Source: Roseiarcus sp036488815
Lineage (GTDB): Bacteria > Pseudomonadota > Alphaproteobacteria > Rhizobiales > Beijerinckiaceae
Assembly (NCBI GenBank): GCA_036488815.1
Contig: DASXGX010000010.1
Location: forward strand, 29,627 to 93,626
Length of the DNA stretch: 64,000 nucleotides
Direction: 5' to 3'
The position numbers were made by a program, and so were the translations under genes. Positions 41,923-50,081 of the stretch are shown one piece after another (the stretch's first letter is position 1; the number at the start of each line of letters is the position of its first letter). The notes beneath the pieces were generated by a model, which worked only from the letters and a program-made list of their open reading frames with translations, did not search any database and was not told the origin of the DNA.

Positions 41923-43232
41923 GCGATCAGCCTTCTGCGCTGCTCGTTCATTTTCGGCGCCTTGTGGAACTTGCCGTCCTTCATGATGGCGAGCAGGCGC
42001 GCCTTCTCCTGCAACACGCGGATATTGGCGATCGGATCGCCGTCGACGAGGAGGAGATCGGCGAGATAACCCGGCTTGACCATGCCGAGCTCGTTGGGCA
42101 TCCCCATGATCTCGCCGCCGAGTTTCGTCGCCGAGACGATGGCCTCCATCGGCGAAAAGCCGAGCATTTCGACGAAGGTCTCGAGGTCCTTCGCATTGGT
42201 GCCCTGCGGTGTCCAGGCGAAGCCGTAGTCGCCGCCGGGCAGGATGCGAATGCCGCGCCGGTGCATCTTGCGGCAGGTTTCGACTGCATGCTCGAGTTCG
42301 CGCTCGTAGGCGATCGTCATCGGCGTGCCGGGCTTGATGCCCCACTCGCCGGCGTGGCGCGCGGTGTTGATGAGCCAGGCGAGACCCGGGGCGACGAAAT
42401 GCTTGTCTTTCGCCGCTTCGAGCATGTCGAGCGCCTCTTCGTCGGCGAAGGAGGCGTGGTAGATGTTCTGAATGCCGTGCCGCACGCACTGCTTGACGGA
42501 ACCCGAGGAGCGGGCGTGGGCGGCGAGCACCTTGTTGCGCGCCCTGGCCTCGGAGGCGGCCATGGCGACTTCCTCTTCCGACATCGGCGTCTCCTCCGCC
42601 TTCATGCCGGTGATCTCTTCGCCGGAGAGGTTCAGCTTGATGCTGTCGACGCCGTATTTGATCAGCATGCGCACGGTGCGCCGGACTTCCTCCGGGCCGC
42701 TGACGACGATGCCGAGGTTCAACCCCTCGTGCGGAATGTGCGAGGGCGACGAATCGCCGAGCCCGCCGACGGTGGTGATCTCCGGCCCGGCGGCCGTATA
42801 GCGCGGTCCGGGAATGCGGCCTTCGTTGATGAAATTGCGGATGACGACGTCGAGGCGAGGCTTGGCGGCGGCCGCGCCGCGGCCCATCGTGAAGCCGGCG
42901 TCGAGCACGACCTTCGCCATCTCGGCGGTGACCAGCGTGTGCTCTTCCGGTGGCATCATCTGGATCGGATCGATGCCCGGCGCATTGTTCCAGGAGAGAT
43001 GCAGGTGGGCGTCGCACATCCCGGGCATCAGCGTCGCGCCCATGCCGTCGATGACGGTTTGGCCGCCGGCGCCGGCGCCGCCGATGCGCGAGGACCCTCT
43101 CGTCACCGAGCGGATGCGGTTGCCCTGCACGACGACTTCGCCGGTGAAGGGATATTCGCCCGAGCCGTCGAGGATGCGGACATTGGTGAAGACGACGCCG
43201 CTGGAGCCGTTCATTCCGTTGTCGTCGGCCAT
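41919..43232 (-). CDS. Metal-dependent amidohydrolase (imidazolonepropionase/prolidase-like group)
   Basis: A 437-residue TIM-barrel hydrolase. The HxH metal pair is in PGMCDAHLHLSW, the likely carboxylated Lys in DSIKLNLSGEEI, later His residues in LAAHARSSG and IYHASFADEE, and the acid Asp in LPGGDYGFAW. N- and C-terminal strands form the usual beta-sandwich (FTNVRILDGSGEYPF; GYLADLLLVDGDPI). No signal peptide, so it acts in the cytoplasm on the imported compound. It is upstream of, and overlaps, the permease gene. Cleavage of a cyclic amide or C-N bond is the family role. Confidence 0.87.
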   Translation of the reverse strand: MADDNGMNGSSGVVFTNVRILDGSGEYPFTGEVVVQGNRIRSVTRGSSRIGGAGAGGQTVIDGMGATLMPGMCDAHLHLSWNNAPGIDPIQMMPPEEHTLVTAEMAKVVLDAGFTMGRGAAAAKPRLDVVIRNFINEGRIPGPRYTAAGPEITTVGGLGDSSPSHIPHEGLNLGIVVSGPEEVRRTVRMLIKYGVDSIKLNLSGEEITGMKAEETPMSEEEVAMAASEARARNKVLAAHARSSGSVKQCVRHGIQNIYHASFADEEALDMLEAAKDKHFVAPGLAWLINTARHAGEWGIKPGTPMTIAYERELEHAVETCRKMHRRGIRILPGGDYGFAWTPQGTNAKDLETFVEMLGFSPMEAIVSATKLGGEIMGMPNELGMVKPGYLADLLLVDGDPIANIRVLQEKARLLAIMKDGKFHKAPKMNEQRRRLIA

Positions 43233-43275
43233 CGTATTTCCTCCCGTTCCATTCCAAACCTTCGTTCGCGTGGCC

Positions 43276-44055
43276 TTAGTTCGCCTGCGCGCGCACGAAG
43301 TCCGCCGCCAATTTACCGCAGTCCTTCGACCGCTCGAGCGGCGTCCAGTGGCCGCATCGCTCGAAGATTTTCAGCCGGGCGCCCTTGAGCCGGTCCGCGA
43401 GCCCCTGCGCGACGCCGGGCGGCGCAATCGCATCCTCGTCGCCGGTCGCGATCAAGACGGGACAGCGGATCAATCGGAGATCGGCCCCTCTGGCGTCCGC
43501 CAGCGCCTCGCAGGATTGCGCGAAGCCCTCCGGGTCCTGACGCATGTGGCTCTCGCGCACGAAGGCGAGGGTCACGGGCGAACCGGCTCGCGTCGACGAG
43601 GAAAGACCAGCGGCCGCGACGGCGTCGGCGACGGCGACCATCCCCTGGCGGCGCGCGATCTGCGCGCGCTCGCGCAAGCGCCCCCTCGCAGCTTCCGCCG
43701 GCTCGACGATCGGACCGAACAACGAAAGGCTGCGGACGATCTCCGGCGCCTCGACCGCGACGTGCTGCGCGACCAGCGTTCCCATGGAGTGGGCGACGAC
43801 ATGCGCCGGCGCGCCGGCGACGATCTTCAGCACATCGACGATCGCCGCCGCCATCGCTTCGATCGTCAAAACCTCAAACGGGCGCAGCGATCGGCCCGAG
43901 CCCGGCAGGTCCGGCCGGATGCAGCGGAAACCGGCGAAGCTTTCGAGCATCGCCGAAAACGTATTGGAGGTGCCCCCGAGCCCGTGCACGAACACGACGG
44001 GCTCGCCCTGGCCGTCGACTTCGATCTGAATCGGGCCAGCGGCGGCGGCTGTCAT
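43276..44055 (-). CDS. Alpha/beta hydrolase, 3-oxoadipate enol-lactonase-like
   Basis: A 259-residue soluble hydrolase. VVFVHGLGGTSNTFSAML is the oxyanion loop. The nucleophile Ser is in VVAHSMGTLVA, the acid Asp in IATGDEDAIAPP and the base His in ERCGHWTPLE. Size and motifs fit enol-lactonase (PcaD-like) or meta-cleavage hydrolases. It overlaps the FAH-family gene by four bases. A lactone or ester step in breakdown of the imported substrate is likely. Confidence 0.83.
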   Translation of the reverse strand: MTAAAAGPIQIEVDGQGEPVVFVHGLGGTSNTFSAMLESFAGFRCIRPDLPGSGRSLRPFEVLTIEAMAAAIVDVLKIVAGAPAHVVAHSMGTLVAQHVAVEAPEIVRSLSLFGPIVEPAEAARGRLRERAQIARRQGMVAVADAVAAAGLSSSTRAGSPVTLAFVRESHMRQDPEGFAQSCEALADARGADLRLIRCPVLIATGDEDAIAPPGVAQGLADRLKGARLKIFERCGHWTPLERSKDCGKLAADFVRAQAN

Positions 44056-44924
44056 CGCCGCGCCTCGACGAAGCGATTTTCGAGAACGCCGATGTTTTCA
44101 ATCTCGATGCGCGCGACGTCGCCGGGCACGAGGTACTTCGGCGGGTTGAAGCCAATGCCGACGCCCGCCGGCGTGCCCGTGGCAATGACGTCGCCGGGCT
44201 GCAGCGTCACCCCGGCGGAAATCGTCGCGATGATCGTCGGGACGTCGAAGATGAGATCGCGGGTGTTGGCGCTTTGGCGCAACTCGCCGTTGATCCAGCA
44301 CTTGATCGAGGTATTGGCGAGGTCGATCTCGTCGCGCGTCACCGCCCAAGGCCCCATCGGGCAGAAGGTGTCCTGCGACTTGCCGAGCAGCCACTGGCTA
44401 TAGCGGCCCTGGAGATCGCGCGCCGTGACGTCGTTGACGATCGTGTAGCCCCAAATGTGATCGAGGGCGGCCTCAGGGCGAATGCCGCGTCCGCCAACGC
44501 CGATGATGACCGCAAGTTCAGCCTCGTAATCGACGGCCTGCGTCGTCTCGCGGTCGATGCGAACTGGCCGGCCGTGCGAGGTCACGCATTCCGGCACCTT
44601 GGAGAATATGATCGGATGCTTCGGCACGACGCCGGCGGCGGCGCTGGAGTCGAATCCGCTGGAGGCGAATTCCTTCGCGTGTTCATGATAATTCTTGCCA
44701 ACGCAGAATATGTTGCGTCTGGGGCGAGGGATGGGCGCCTCCAGCCGCGCCTCACTGAGCGGCATGGGCGAGAGACATTGCGGCGCAGAGGTCCGCCCCA
44801 CCAAGGCGAGTACGCCCAGCTCCGCTTCGGAACGAGGAATGTCGAAGGCCGCGACCGTTTGCTTGCGCTCGTCTACGACGCCGACACGGCGTTCGTCGCC
44901 AATCCTGTAGGCCGCAACCTTCAA
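44052..44924 (-). CDS. Fumarylacetoacetate hydrolase-family protein
   Basis: A 290-residue enzyme. The C-terminal FAH domain begins NIFCVGKNYHEHAKEF; metal ligands are in VDYEAELAVIIG (two Glu) and GYTIVNDVTARDLQ (Asp); QGRYSQWLLGKSQDTFCPMGPW and TGTPAGVGIGFNPP complete the site. The family hydrolyses or decarboxylates 2-oxo and 2,4-dioxo acids from aromatic or sugar breakdown. The start is TTG behind GGGAGG at a spacing of six. It is the first gene of the long minus-strand operon, divergent from the GntR/FCD regulator. Confidence 0.88.
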   Translation of the reverse strand: MKVAAYRIGDERRVGVVDERKQTVAAFDIPRSEAELGVLALVGRTSAPQCLSPMPLSEARLEAPIPRPRRNIFCVGKNYHEHAKEFASSGFDSSAAAGVVPKHPIIFSKVPECVTSHGRPVRIDRETTQAVDYEAELAVIIGVGGRGIRPEAALDHIWGYTIVNDVTARDLQGRYSQWLLGKSQDTFCPMGPWAVTRDEIDLANTSIKCWINGELRQSANTRDLIFDVPTIIATISAGVTLQPGDVIATGTPAGVGIGFNPPKYLVPGDVARIEIENIGVLENRFVEARR

Positions 44925-44942
44925 GGCGCACCTCCCGAAAAT

Positions 44943-44965
44943 GAACCATCGTGTTTAAATGGTTT
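44943..44965. promoter_or_regulatory. Candidate operator in the FAH/GntR divergent region
   Basis: AACCAT (44944-44949) and ATGGTT (44959-44964) form a 6-base inverted repeat around a 9-base AT-rich centre. The site is 20 bases before the FAH-operon ribosome site and 160 bases from the GntR start. Spacing and place suit autoregulation by the FCD-type GntR protein. Confidence 0.35.
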
Positions 44966-45123
44966 CGTTATCGACACAGGATGCACGGGATTGACCCGCA
45001 TTGCAAGCCGCGATTGGCGCCCTTATCGCGGTGACCGACGGAACGTTTGCAGAATATTCCAGTGGATGGTCGTGAGCCATTGTGCAAAATGGCGCATCAG
45101 CCTGGAGACGAGGTGGCTCAGCA

Positions 45124-45807
45124 ATGGCCAGGGGGACGCGCGCCGCGATCGCAGCAAATTTGCGCCAGCGCATCGACGCCGGCGAGTGGTCGATGACGGG
45201 CGCGTTGCCGAACGAGCGCGATCTCGCACGCGCCTATGGCGTGGCGCGAAATACATTGCGCAAGGCGCTCGACGAACTCGAGGCGGAGGGGCGCTTGAGC
45301 CGTCAGGTCGGTCGCGGCACGCAAGTGCGCGAGCCGATCGATCGCGACCTCGCCGCCATCATGGGGCAGATCCTGGGCTCGAGCCCGCTCGACATCATGA
45401 ACCTGAGGATGATGATCGAGCCTCCCGCGACAGCGATGGCCGCCACCAATTCCAGCGTCGCGGCGATCGAATCCATTCGCGAGGCGCACGACCAGGCGGC
45501 GGCGGCCGACGACGTCGAGGGCTTCGAACATTGGGACATGGAGTTCCACAAGCGCATCTTCGACGGGACGCGCAACGAATTCCTCGCCAATCTGCACGAA
45601 ATCCTGGCCATCGTCCGCAATCGCGAGCCGATGGTCGAGATCCGCAGGAGGCATTTCAACCTCGAGCGAAAGCGCGCCTATTGCGACCAGCACGCGACCA
45701 TCGTCGAAGCGCTGATGCGTCGGGACGCGGAAGCGGCTGCCAACGGCATGCGCGAACACCTTCTCGCCCGGCGCAGCAACCTGTTCAACGGGCAGAGCGA
45801 TTCATGA
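45124..45807 (+). CDS. GntR-family regulator with FCD ligand domain
   Basis: A 227-residue regulator. The winged helix (about 1-68) has MTGALPNERDLARAYGVARNTLRKALDELEAEGRLSR. The FCD domain (about 75-220) has the four expected metal ligands D138, H142, H190 and H212. ATG 45124 was chosen because GTG 45082 adds residues with no family likeness. It is divergent from the FAH-led operon and very probably controls it. The next gene, overlapping by ATGA, repeats the FCD domain without the DNA-binding half. Confidence 0.87.
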   Translation: MARGTRAAIAANLRQRIDAGEWSMTGALPNERDLARAYGVARNTLRKALDELEAEGRLSRQVGRGTQVREPIDRDLAAIMGQILGSSPLDIMNLRMMIEPPATAMAATNSSVAAIESIREAHDQAAAADDVEGFEHWDMEFHKRIFDGTRNEFLANLHEILAIVRNREPMVEIRRRHFNLERKRAYCDQHATIVEALMRRDAEAAANGMREHLLARRSNLFNGQSDS

Positions 45808-46316
45808 CCGCCTCGAGCGAGACCTTTCGGTCCGGCGCCGGCGCGTTGGAAGTCGGCGAGGACCTCCTGGCGGTGATGCGCCGCATTCCCGGAACGAGCC
45901 CGCTCGACGTGATGAATGTGCGAATGATTGTCGAACCTCAAGCGGCTGAAGCGGCGGCGACCAACGCGAGCGAGACCGCCTTGGCGCGGATTCGCGAGGC
46001 GCACGAGGCGGCGACGAAAGCGGGAGACATGGAGCCGTTCGAGCGCTGGGACGCAGAGTTCCACCGCCGGATCTTCGCCAGCACCCGCAACGAGCTGCTG
46101 ACGCATCTCGACGGCATGGTCCAGCTCATCCGGAATCAGCCGCCGTGGATCGAGCTGAAGCGCCGGTCGTTCTCCCCGGAGCGTCGGGCGGCCTACTGCC
46201 GCGAGCATGAGAATCTCCTGCGCGCGCTGGCGCGACGCGACGCCCGCGGCGCCGCCGACGCCATGCGGATCCATCTCGAAAGCGTCGCCAGAAATCTGTT
46301 TGGGACGCGGCGGTAG
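45804..46316 (+). CDS. Stand-alone FCD-domain protein, paralogue of the upstream GntR regulator
   Basis: A 170-residue protein that aligns end to end with the FCD half of the preceding regulator (GTSPLDVMNVRMIVEP against GSSPLDIMNLRMMIEP; WDAEFHRRIFASTRNE against WDMEFHKRIFDGTRNE). All four metal ligands are kept: D83, H87, H135 and H157. No winged helix precedes it; the 24 residues before the FCD domain are short and low in complexity. The ATG overlaps the stop of the regulator gene (ATGA), so both are made together. FCD domains dimerise, so it may pair with the regulator and change its DNA binding, or act as a ligand sensor or enzyme. Not a truncation by frameshift: no HTH is visible upstream in any frame except the regulator's own. 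Confidence 0.8.
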   Translation: MTASSETFRSGAGALEVGEDLLAVMRRIPGTSPLDVMNVRMIVEPQAAEAAATNASETALARIREAHEAATKAGDMEPFERWDAEFHRRIFASTRNELLTHLDGMVQLIRNQPPWIELKRRSFSPERRAAYCREHENLLRALARRDARGAADAMRIHLESVARNLFGTRR

Positions 46317-46702
46317 CCTTCGCTGACGCGGCCCGTCTTCAGATCGATGTCATTGCCGAGCGAAGCGTGGCGATCCAGCGGTCGAGACGGTCACCGGTAG
46401 AAGTTGACTGTCACGATCACGGGATCGCCACGCTTCGCTCGCGATAGGTCCGCATCGCCCGATCGGGCGGAAATTCCGCTTGACGCCGTAACCCGTCACC
46501 GCGCGAGCCCCGGTCGAGGCCGCGCTCGCAGACCCGGATCCATAGTCGCCTTCGCAATATGCAGGCGACGGCGCAAAGATGGGCGCTCATGCGCCAAGTT
46601 TATGCTGTAAAATCGCCGCGTCCCCATTGACGGCCTAAGTCAAGGCAATGTCTTATCCGGCCCTGGCGGACACGCCGTTGGTCAATCCCAGAGGCTCGTT
46701 CA
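46317..46702 (+). other. 386-base intergenic region with a long inverted repeat
   Basis: Follows the FCD gene and precedes the amidase. It contains the inverted repeat annotated at 46357-46441. The rest has no convincing frame; GAGG at 46691-46694 serves the amidase. The end of the previous operon and the promoter of the next probably both lie here. Confidence 0.45.
46357..46441. repeat. 20-base perfect inverted repeat with 44-base loop (dispersed palindrome type)
   Basis: CGAGCGAAGCGTGGCGATCC (46357-46376) is exactly complementary to 46422-46441. The arm resembles the GCGAGCGAAGCG-AATCC type palindromes scattered in alphaproteobacterial genomes, often in a tail-to-tail pair as here. It can fold into a long hairpin and may stop transcription running out of the regulator pair. 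Confidence 0.65.
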
Positions 46703-48349
46703 GTGATCTCTCTGTCTGATTTGGAGGCGGCCGAGCGCGTGCTCGGCGTCGCCTACACCGAGGCCGAACGCAGCCAAATCGTCGGCAATATCGAGGGGCA
46801 GATCGGTCTCGCCGTCGCCAGCCGCGCTGCGCGACTGACGAACGCCGCCCCAACGGCCACACGCTTCGACCCCAGGCTGTCGTCGTTTCGCATGCCGACG
46901 GCGACGGCGCTGCGCTTCGCCAGGCCCGCGCCGTCGCAGCCGCCGCAGGACGACGTCGACATCGCCTTCGCGCCGGTCGCCGAGCTTTCCCAGTGGATCG
47001 CCTCGGGAGCGCTGACCAGCCGCAGGCTGACGGAAATTTATCTCGCCCGCATCGAAGCGCTCGGGCCGAAGCTCGAATGCTTTGCGACAGTGACGCGCGA
47101 TCTCGCGCTCGCCGAGGCGGACGCCGCCGACGCAAAGCTTCGAGACGGCGTCAATCTTGGGCCGTTGCATGGCGTTCCCTACGGGCTGAAGGACCTCTTC
47201 GATACCAAGGGCGTCGTGACCGGCTGGGGCGCGGAACCTTACCGTAACCGTATCCCCGAGAGCGACGCCGAGATCGTGCGCAAACTTCGCGCGGCGGGCG
47301 CCGTGCTGCTCGGCAAGACGACCGTCGGCGCTTTGGCGCTCGACGACATCTGGTACGGCGGACGGACGCGCAATCCCTGGAACCTCAACGAAGGATCGAG
47401 CGGATCGAGCGCCGGTTCCGCCTCCGCCACCGCGGCGGGACTTTGCGCATTCTCGATTGGCACAGAGACCTTGGGATCGATCACCTCGCCGAGCCAGCGC
47501 TGCGGCACGACAGGCTTGCGGCCGACCTTCGGGCGCGTCTCCCGTGCGGGCGGGATGACGCTCTGCGGCACGCTCGACAAGGTCGGGCCGATCTGCCGAT
47601 CGGTCGAGGACACGGCGATCGTGCTGTCCGCCATCAATGGATTCGACCCGGCTGATCGCGGGTCGATCGACGCGCCGTTCGATTACGACGCTGAGGCCGC
47701 TATTTCCGGCCTGCGGCTCGGCTATCTCCCGGCGGCGTTCGGCGAAGGCGCGACCGACGTCGATCGCGCGGCGCTCGAGGCGGCGCGGCGGCTCGGGGTC
47801 GAGATCGTCGAAGTCTCGCTGCCGGACCTGCCTTACGGCTCGCTGATGAACATCCTCAGCGCCGAGGCGGCTGCCGCCTTCGAGGACCTGACGCTCAGCA
47901 ATCGCGACGACGAGCTGAAGCGCCAGGACGAGGGCGCGTGGCCCAATGCGTTCCGCATCGCCAGATTCCTTTCCGCCGTCGACCATGTGCAGCTCGATCG
48001 ACTGCGCTACGAGGTCATGCTGGCGGTCGATGGCCTGTTTTCGAAGGTCGACGCGCTGATCGGGCCGTTCATGACCGGGCCGATGCTGATCGCCAGCAAT
48101 TTCACCGGCCATCCGTGTCTGCACCTTCGCGCGGGCTTCCTCGAACTTGCCTCGCGAACGGCTCCGGCTTCGCTCGCCTCGGGCAAGATCACGATCGGCG
48201 CGCCGGCGGCGGACAGCAGGACCTTCACCGTTCCTCAAGGCATTTCGCTGTGGGGCCGGCTGTTCGAGGAGGGGACGATCCTGAACCTCGGCGCCGCATT
48301 GGAGCGCGAGTTGGGCGTCGCTCGGCGGCGGCCGAGCTTTCCCTCTTGA
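46703..48349 (+). CDS. Amidase-signature-family amidase
   Basis: A 548-residue enzyme of the amidase signature family. The Ser-cisSer-Lys triad is recognised by the Lys in VPYGLKDLFDTKG and the Ser-rich motif NEGSSGSSAGSASATAAG, followed by IGTETLGSI. The first 90 residues form an extra N-terminal helical part. The start is GTG 46703 with GAGG eight bases upstream. It hydrolyses amides to acid and ammonia in the cytoplasm. It begins the amide/peptide uptake cluster and lies 115 bases before the binding-protein gene, probably in one operon. Confidence 0.9.
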   Translation: MISLSDLEAAERVLGVAYTEAERSQIVGNIEGQIGLAVASRAARLTNAAPTATRFDPRLSSFRMPTATALRFARPAPSQPPQDDVDIAFAPVAELSQWIASGALTSRRLTEIYLARIEALGPKLECFATVTRDLALAEADAADAKLRDGVNLGPLHGVPYGLKDLFDTKGVVTGWGAEPYRNRIPESDAEIVRKLRAAGAVLLGKTTVGALALDDIWYGGRTRNPWNLNEGSSGSSAGSASATAAGLCAFSIGTETLGSITSPSQRCGTTGLRPTFGRVSRAGGMTLCGTLDKVGPICRSVEDTAIVLSAINGFDPADRGSIDAPFDYDAEAAISGLRLGYLPAAFGEGATDVDRAALEAARRLGVEIVEVSLPDLPYGSLMNILSAEAAAAFEDLTLSNRDDELKRQDEGAWPNAFRIARFLSAVDHVQLDRLRYEVMLAVDGLFSKVDALIGPFMTGPMLIASNFTGHPCLHLRAGFLELASRTAPASLASGKITIGAPAADSRTFTVPQGISLWGRLFEEGTILNLGAALERELGVARRRPSFPS

Positions 48350-48464
48350 TCCCGCCGTCGTTTCGTATGTGACATGCTCCGCGGCGCAAAGTCGCGGAAT
48401 GAAGAACCGCTCGCCGCGCTCCGTTCGGGCGCGAGCGAGAAGGTCCAAACGGAGGAGGCGCACC

Positions 48465-50012
48465 ATGAAGCGTAGGGACTTTCTCAAATCGACTGCGACG
48501 CTGATCGGCGGCGCGGCGATCGGCGGCGGGCTGAACCCGTCCGCATTGTTTGCACAATCCGTCCCGGTCAAGGGCGGCACGCTGATCTGGGGCCATTCCG
48601 AGACGACGCAAAACGTCGACATTCACCAGACCGGCACCGCCTCGACGCTTCGCGTGTTGCAGAACGTGCACAACTCGATCGTCACCGTCGACAAGAAACT
48701 GACCGTCATTCCGAGCCTCGCCGAGCGCTTCGAGCAGAGCCCCGACGGGCTCACCTATACGTTCCACCTTCGGCCGGGCGTGAAGTTTCACGACGGCTCG
48801 ACGATGACCTCGGCGGACGTGAAGTACTCCTTCGAGCGCTGCAAGAGCAAGGATACCGGCGCCGTCAACTTCGAGGTGTTCAACGACGTCGCGGCGATCG
48901 AGACGCCGGACGATTTGACCGTCGTCATCAAGATGAACCGCATCAACGCGCCTTTCCTCAGCCGTCTGGCGGAAAACGGCGCCGGCGCGATCATCCCGCG
49001 CGGCTCGGGCGACAAGCAAGGCAAGACGCCGGTCGGCGCGGGTCCGTTCAAGTTCGCGCGATACGAAGTCGGCCATGAAGTCGAACTGCAGCGCTTCGAC
49101 GACTATTGGGACGGTCCGGCCTATCTCGACCGCGTGATCGCCCGCGAGGTGACCGAGCCCACCGTTCGCCTGACTGGTCTGCGCACCGGCGAGATGCACA
49201 TGATCAACGACATTCCGGCCGACCGGATGAAGGAGATCAAGGCCGATCCGAAACTGCAGGTCGAGACGTGGTTCCCACTGAACTGGGACTTCGTGAACCT
49301 CAACCACGAATTCGAGCCCTTCAAGGACCCCAACGTCCGGCTCGCATTCGACCTCATCATCGACAAGGACGCGCTGCTGCAAGGCGCGCTATGGGGCGAG
49401 GGCAAGGTCACGGCGTCGCCCAGCTACCCGACGTCGAGCTCCTACAACAGCGCGCTCAAGAACCGGGCTCAGGACATCGCCAAGGCCAAGGAATTGCTGG
49501 CCAAGGCCGGCTATGGCCCGGGCAAGCTCGACATCGTGTTCAAGGCGACGACGAACTACCCCTACCATGTCGAATCCGCGCAGATCATGCTCGAGTGGTT
49601 CCGCGACGCCGGCGTCGGAATGAAGATCGAGCAGCTCACCTGGAGCGACTGGCTAAGCCAGGTCTGGGTCAACAAAGACTTCCAGATGTCGATGATGAAC
49701 TTCTTCACGCTCTGGGAGCCGGACTTCCTCTACTACAGCCTGTGGCATTCGACCGGCGCCTTCAACTATCGGAAGATCAAGGACCCGGTCCTCGACGAGC
49801 TCCTTCAGAAGGCGCGCGTGACGATCGACCCCAGCGCGCGGGCGGACATCTACAAGGAGGTCCAACAACGCATCTTCGATCAGGTCCACGACGTGATCCT
49901 CTGGTTCCGCAACGGTTCGATCGGCGCGCAACCCAGCGTCGGCGGCCTCGATACGGTGGTTCATCCGAACGGCAGCAATTTCAACTTCCACAAGGTGTGG
50001 CTGCGCGCGTGA
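48465..50012 (+). CDS. Oligopeptide-type ABC transporter substrate-binding protein (SBP family 5)
   Basis: A 515-residue exported protein. The signal MKRRDFLKSTATLIGGAAIGG has a twin-arginine motif and likely cleavage after LFAQ. The mature part carries the family 5 motifs SLAERFEQSPDGLTYTFHLRPGVKFHDG and SADVKYSFER, and the C-terminal lobe is complete. GGAGGAGG stands six bases before the ATG. Such proteins bind di- or oligopeptides, opines, glycosides or N-acyl amino acids. The amidase before it and the M20 amidohydrolase after the transporter point to an amide-bonded substrate. Confidence 0.92.
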   Translation: MKRRDFLKSTATLIGGAAIGGGLNPSALFAQSVPVKGGTLIWGHSETTQNVDIHQTGTASTLRVLQNVHNSIVTVDKKLTVIPSLAERFEQSPDGLTYTFHLRPGVKFHDGSTMTSADVKYSFERCKSKDTGAVNFEVFNDVAAIETPDDLTVVIKMNRINAPFLSRLAENGAGAIIPRGSGDKQGKTPVGAGPFKFARYEVGHEVELQRFDDYWDGPAYLDRVIAREVTEPTVRLTGLRTGEMHMINDIPADRMKEIKADPKLQVETWFPLNWDFVNLNHEFEPFKDPNVRLAFDLIIDKDALLQGALWGEGKVTASPSYPTSSSYNSALKNRAQDIAKAKELLAKAGYGPGKLDIVFKATTNYPYHVESAQIMLEWFRDAGVGMKIEQLTWSDWLSQVWVNKDFQMSMMNFFTLWEPDFLYYSLWHSTGAFNYRKIKDPVLDELLQKARVTIDPSARADIYKEVQQRIFDQVHDVILWFRNGSIGAQPSVGGLDTVVHPNGSNFNFHKVWLRA

Positions 50013-50022
50013 GCGAGCCTGC

Positions 50023-50055
50023 GGCCGGCGCGTGATCCGCGCCGGCCTTTCCTCT
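50023..50055 (+). terminator. Rho-independent terminator or attenuator after the binding-protein gene
   Basis: GGCCGGCGCG (50023-50032) and CGCGCCGGCC (50038-50047) form a perfect 10-pair GC stem with a five-base loop, followed by TTTCCTCTT. It stands 11 bases after the binding-protein stop and before the permease gene. Partial termination here would give more binding protein than membrane components. Confidence 0.7.
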
Positions 50056-50081
50056 TCGCGTCGGGCCACTTCGAGCGTCGA

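Noticed and set aside
40063..43388. Two long plus-strand open frames (40063-41511 and 41964-43388)
   Set aside because: They are antisense to the LivHM and amidohydrolase genes, have charge-rich low-complexity translations and lack ribosome sites. High GC content explains the missing stops.
46700..48622. 640-codon open frame on the minus strand
   Set aside because: Antisense to the amidase gene, whose catalytic motifs are intact on the plus strand.
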